Notes under the pieces: model-generated | Database searches by the model: none | What the model saw: the letters and a program-made list of their open reading frames with translations, nothing else | What the model was told of the DNA's origin: nothing | DNA from: Deltaproteobacteria bacterium | Lineage (GTDB): Bacteria > Desulfobacterota > Binatia > DP-6 | Reading direction: 5' to 3' | Length of the DNA: 7,250 nt | Assembly (NCBI GenBank): GCA_005879245.1 | Contig: VBLA01000037.1 | Location: 1 to 7,250, forward strand | Shown: piece after piece, positions 6,547 through 7,250 of the stretch | How positions within the stretch are numbered: position 1 is the stretch's first letter | Layout of the letters: every line of letters begins with the position of its first letter | Program-made: the position numbers and the translations under genes

Positions 6547-6649
6547 TGCACGTCAATGGAAAGCCGTCGGTGGACTTTCGGCGTCGAGTACGATGAGGTG
6601 ACCCGAGGGCGGTGTGGAGCCGCCGCTCGTGGAGTGCACTGGAGGGTCG
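6547..6649 (+). other. Short gap between the TPR gene and the methyltransferase
   Basis: These 103 bases contain no convincing promoter or intrinsic terminator. A GAAAG/CTTTC pair (6559-6563 and 6575-6579) could form a small 5-bp hairpin but has no following T-run. The longer spacing, compared with the overlaps inside the ExbBD unit, suggests that the methyltransferase is a separate transcription unit or a loosely attached last gene. Confidence 0.4.
6641..6645 (+). promoter_or_regulatory. Ribosome binding site of the methyltransferase
   Basis: GGAGG ends four bases before the ATG at 6650 and decides the start of the methyltransferase frame. Confidence 0.7.
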
Positions 6650-7250
6650 ATGGCGGACCAGCCGAAGGGCTACGTCGATGCGGCGTATCTCGACCTCCAC
6701 AAGGTGCTGCTCGACCGCGCCAAGAGGGCGAGCTACGAGCTCCTCCACCTCGCGCCCGGACACCACGTTCTCGACGTCGGCTGCGGACCCGCAACGGATA
6801 CGATCTCGCTCGGCCGGCTGGTGGGTCCAGGCGGCGAGGTCGTGGGCGTGGACTACGACGTCGAGATGGTCGACGAGGCGAACCGGCGCGCGGCGGCGGC
6901 GGGGGTCGGGACCTGGGTGAAGCATCGGCAGGCTGATGCCGCCGGCCTGCCCTTCGAGGCGAACGTGTTCGACGCTGCCCGGAGCGAGCGGGTCTTCCAA
7001 CACCTCCTCGATCCCGAACGGACGCTTGCCGAGATGGCCCGCGTCACACGGCCCGCGGGCTGGATCGTGATCATGGACCCCGACTGGGGGACGCTCTCGC
7101 TCGACACGCCCGAGACCGAGCTCGAGCGGCGGCTCACACGCTTCCTCGTCGATCGCTGCGTGAACAACGCCTACTCGGGACGGCGGCTGCTCCGGCAGTT
7201 CAAGCGCCAGGGGCTCGAGGACGTGAAGGTGCGCGTGGGCCACCTGCCGC
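6650..7250 (+). CDS. Class I SAM-dependent methyltransferase (3' truncated)
   Basis: The frame opens at the ATG at 6650 behind a good Shine-Dalgarno sequence and runs without a stop to the end of the window, giving 200 residues. It shows the Rossmann-fold methyltransferase motifs in order: motif I VLDVGCGPATD (40-50) for S-adenosylmethionine binding, the acidic end of strand 2 in VVGVDYD (64-70), the ADAAGLPF block (95-102), SERVFQHLLDPERTLAEM (112-129), and RPAGWIVIMDPDW (134-146). This is the Methyltransf_11 / UbiE-like pattern, typical of small-molecule methylation. After motif post-I there is a helical segment (155-190) that in relatives contributes to substrate binding; it is cut off here. 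The substrate cannot be inferred. It is on the same strand as the ExbBD unit, but a 103-base gap and different function argue against a direct role in it. Confidence 0.92.
   Translation, partial: MADQPKGYVDAAYLDLHKVLLDRAKRASYELLHLAPGHHVLDVGCGPATDTISLGRLVGPGGEVVGVDYDVEMVDEANRRAAAAGVGTWVKHRQADAAGLPFEANVFDAARSERVFQHLLDPERTLAEMARVTRPAGWIVIMDPDWGTLSLDTPETELERRLTRFLVDRCVNNAYSGRRLLRQFKRQGLEDVKVRVGHLP

Noticed and set aside
6545..6640. AGTGCAC occurring at 6545-6551 and again, within the palindrome AGTGCACT, at 6633-6640
   Set aside because: A seven-base repeat spanning a 103-base gap is easily due to chance, and no insertion or attachment-site context is visible.
6053..7243. Long open frame on the - strand across the TPR end and the methyltransferase (396 codons)
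   Set aside because: It spans two well-supported + strand genes and the gap between them; the translation has no family signature and changes in composition where the + strand genes change.

Overview
The window is very GC-rich and almost fully coding on the + strand. It looks like chromosomal DNA from a high-GC Gram-negative, diderm bacterium. It encodes an ExbB/ExbD inner-membrane motor, a TonB/TolA-like anchored protein and a predicted exported TPR protein, all of which imply a periplasm. A myxobacterial, other deltaproteobacterial-type, or uncultured high-GC lineage (Rokubacteria- or Binatota-like) would fit, but nothing here fixes the taxon. I see no mobile element, CRISPR array, tRNA or rRNA.

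Layout. (1) 2-1817 is a two-component system: a LytS/YehU-type membrane histidine kinase whose 5' end lies outside the window, followed after one base by a LytTR-type response regulator with a GTG start. (2) 1818-2093 is a 276-base gap holding possible promoter and LytTR-like elements. (3) 2094-6546 is a tight four-gene unit: a protein with a TonB/TolA-like N-terminal membrane anchor joined by Gly/Pro-rich linkers to a von Willebrand factor A (vWA) domain, then ExbB/TolQ, ExbD/TolR, and a 718-residue TPR protein with a signal peptide. Spacings are 19 bases, a 14-base overlap and a 4-base overlap, so the four genes are almost certainly one transcript. (4) 6547-6649 is a short gap, followed by a class I SAM-dependent methyltransferase (from 6650) cut off by the window end.

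How it may work. ExbB and ExbD would form the proton-driven stator/motor. The vWA protein sits where tonB or tolA would normally be and carries the S-x3-H spacing in its transmembrane helix that TonB and TolA use to engage ExbBD/TolQR. It has no TonB C-terminal domain; its periplasmic end is a metal-binding-type vWA fold. The most interesting reading is that this is a proton-motive-force transducer whose effector is a vWA adhesion or protein-binding module, with the TPR protein as a periplasmic partner. The kinase/regulator pair upstream may control it, but that link rests only on proximity and a weak binding-site match.
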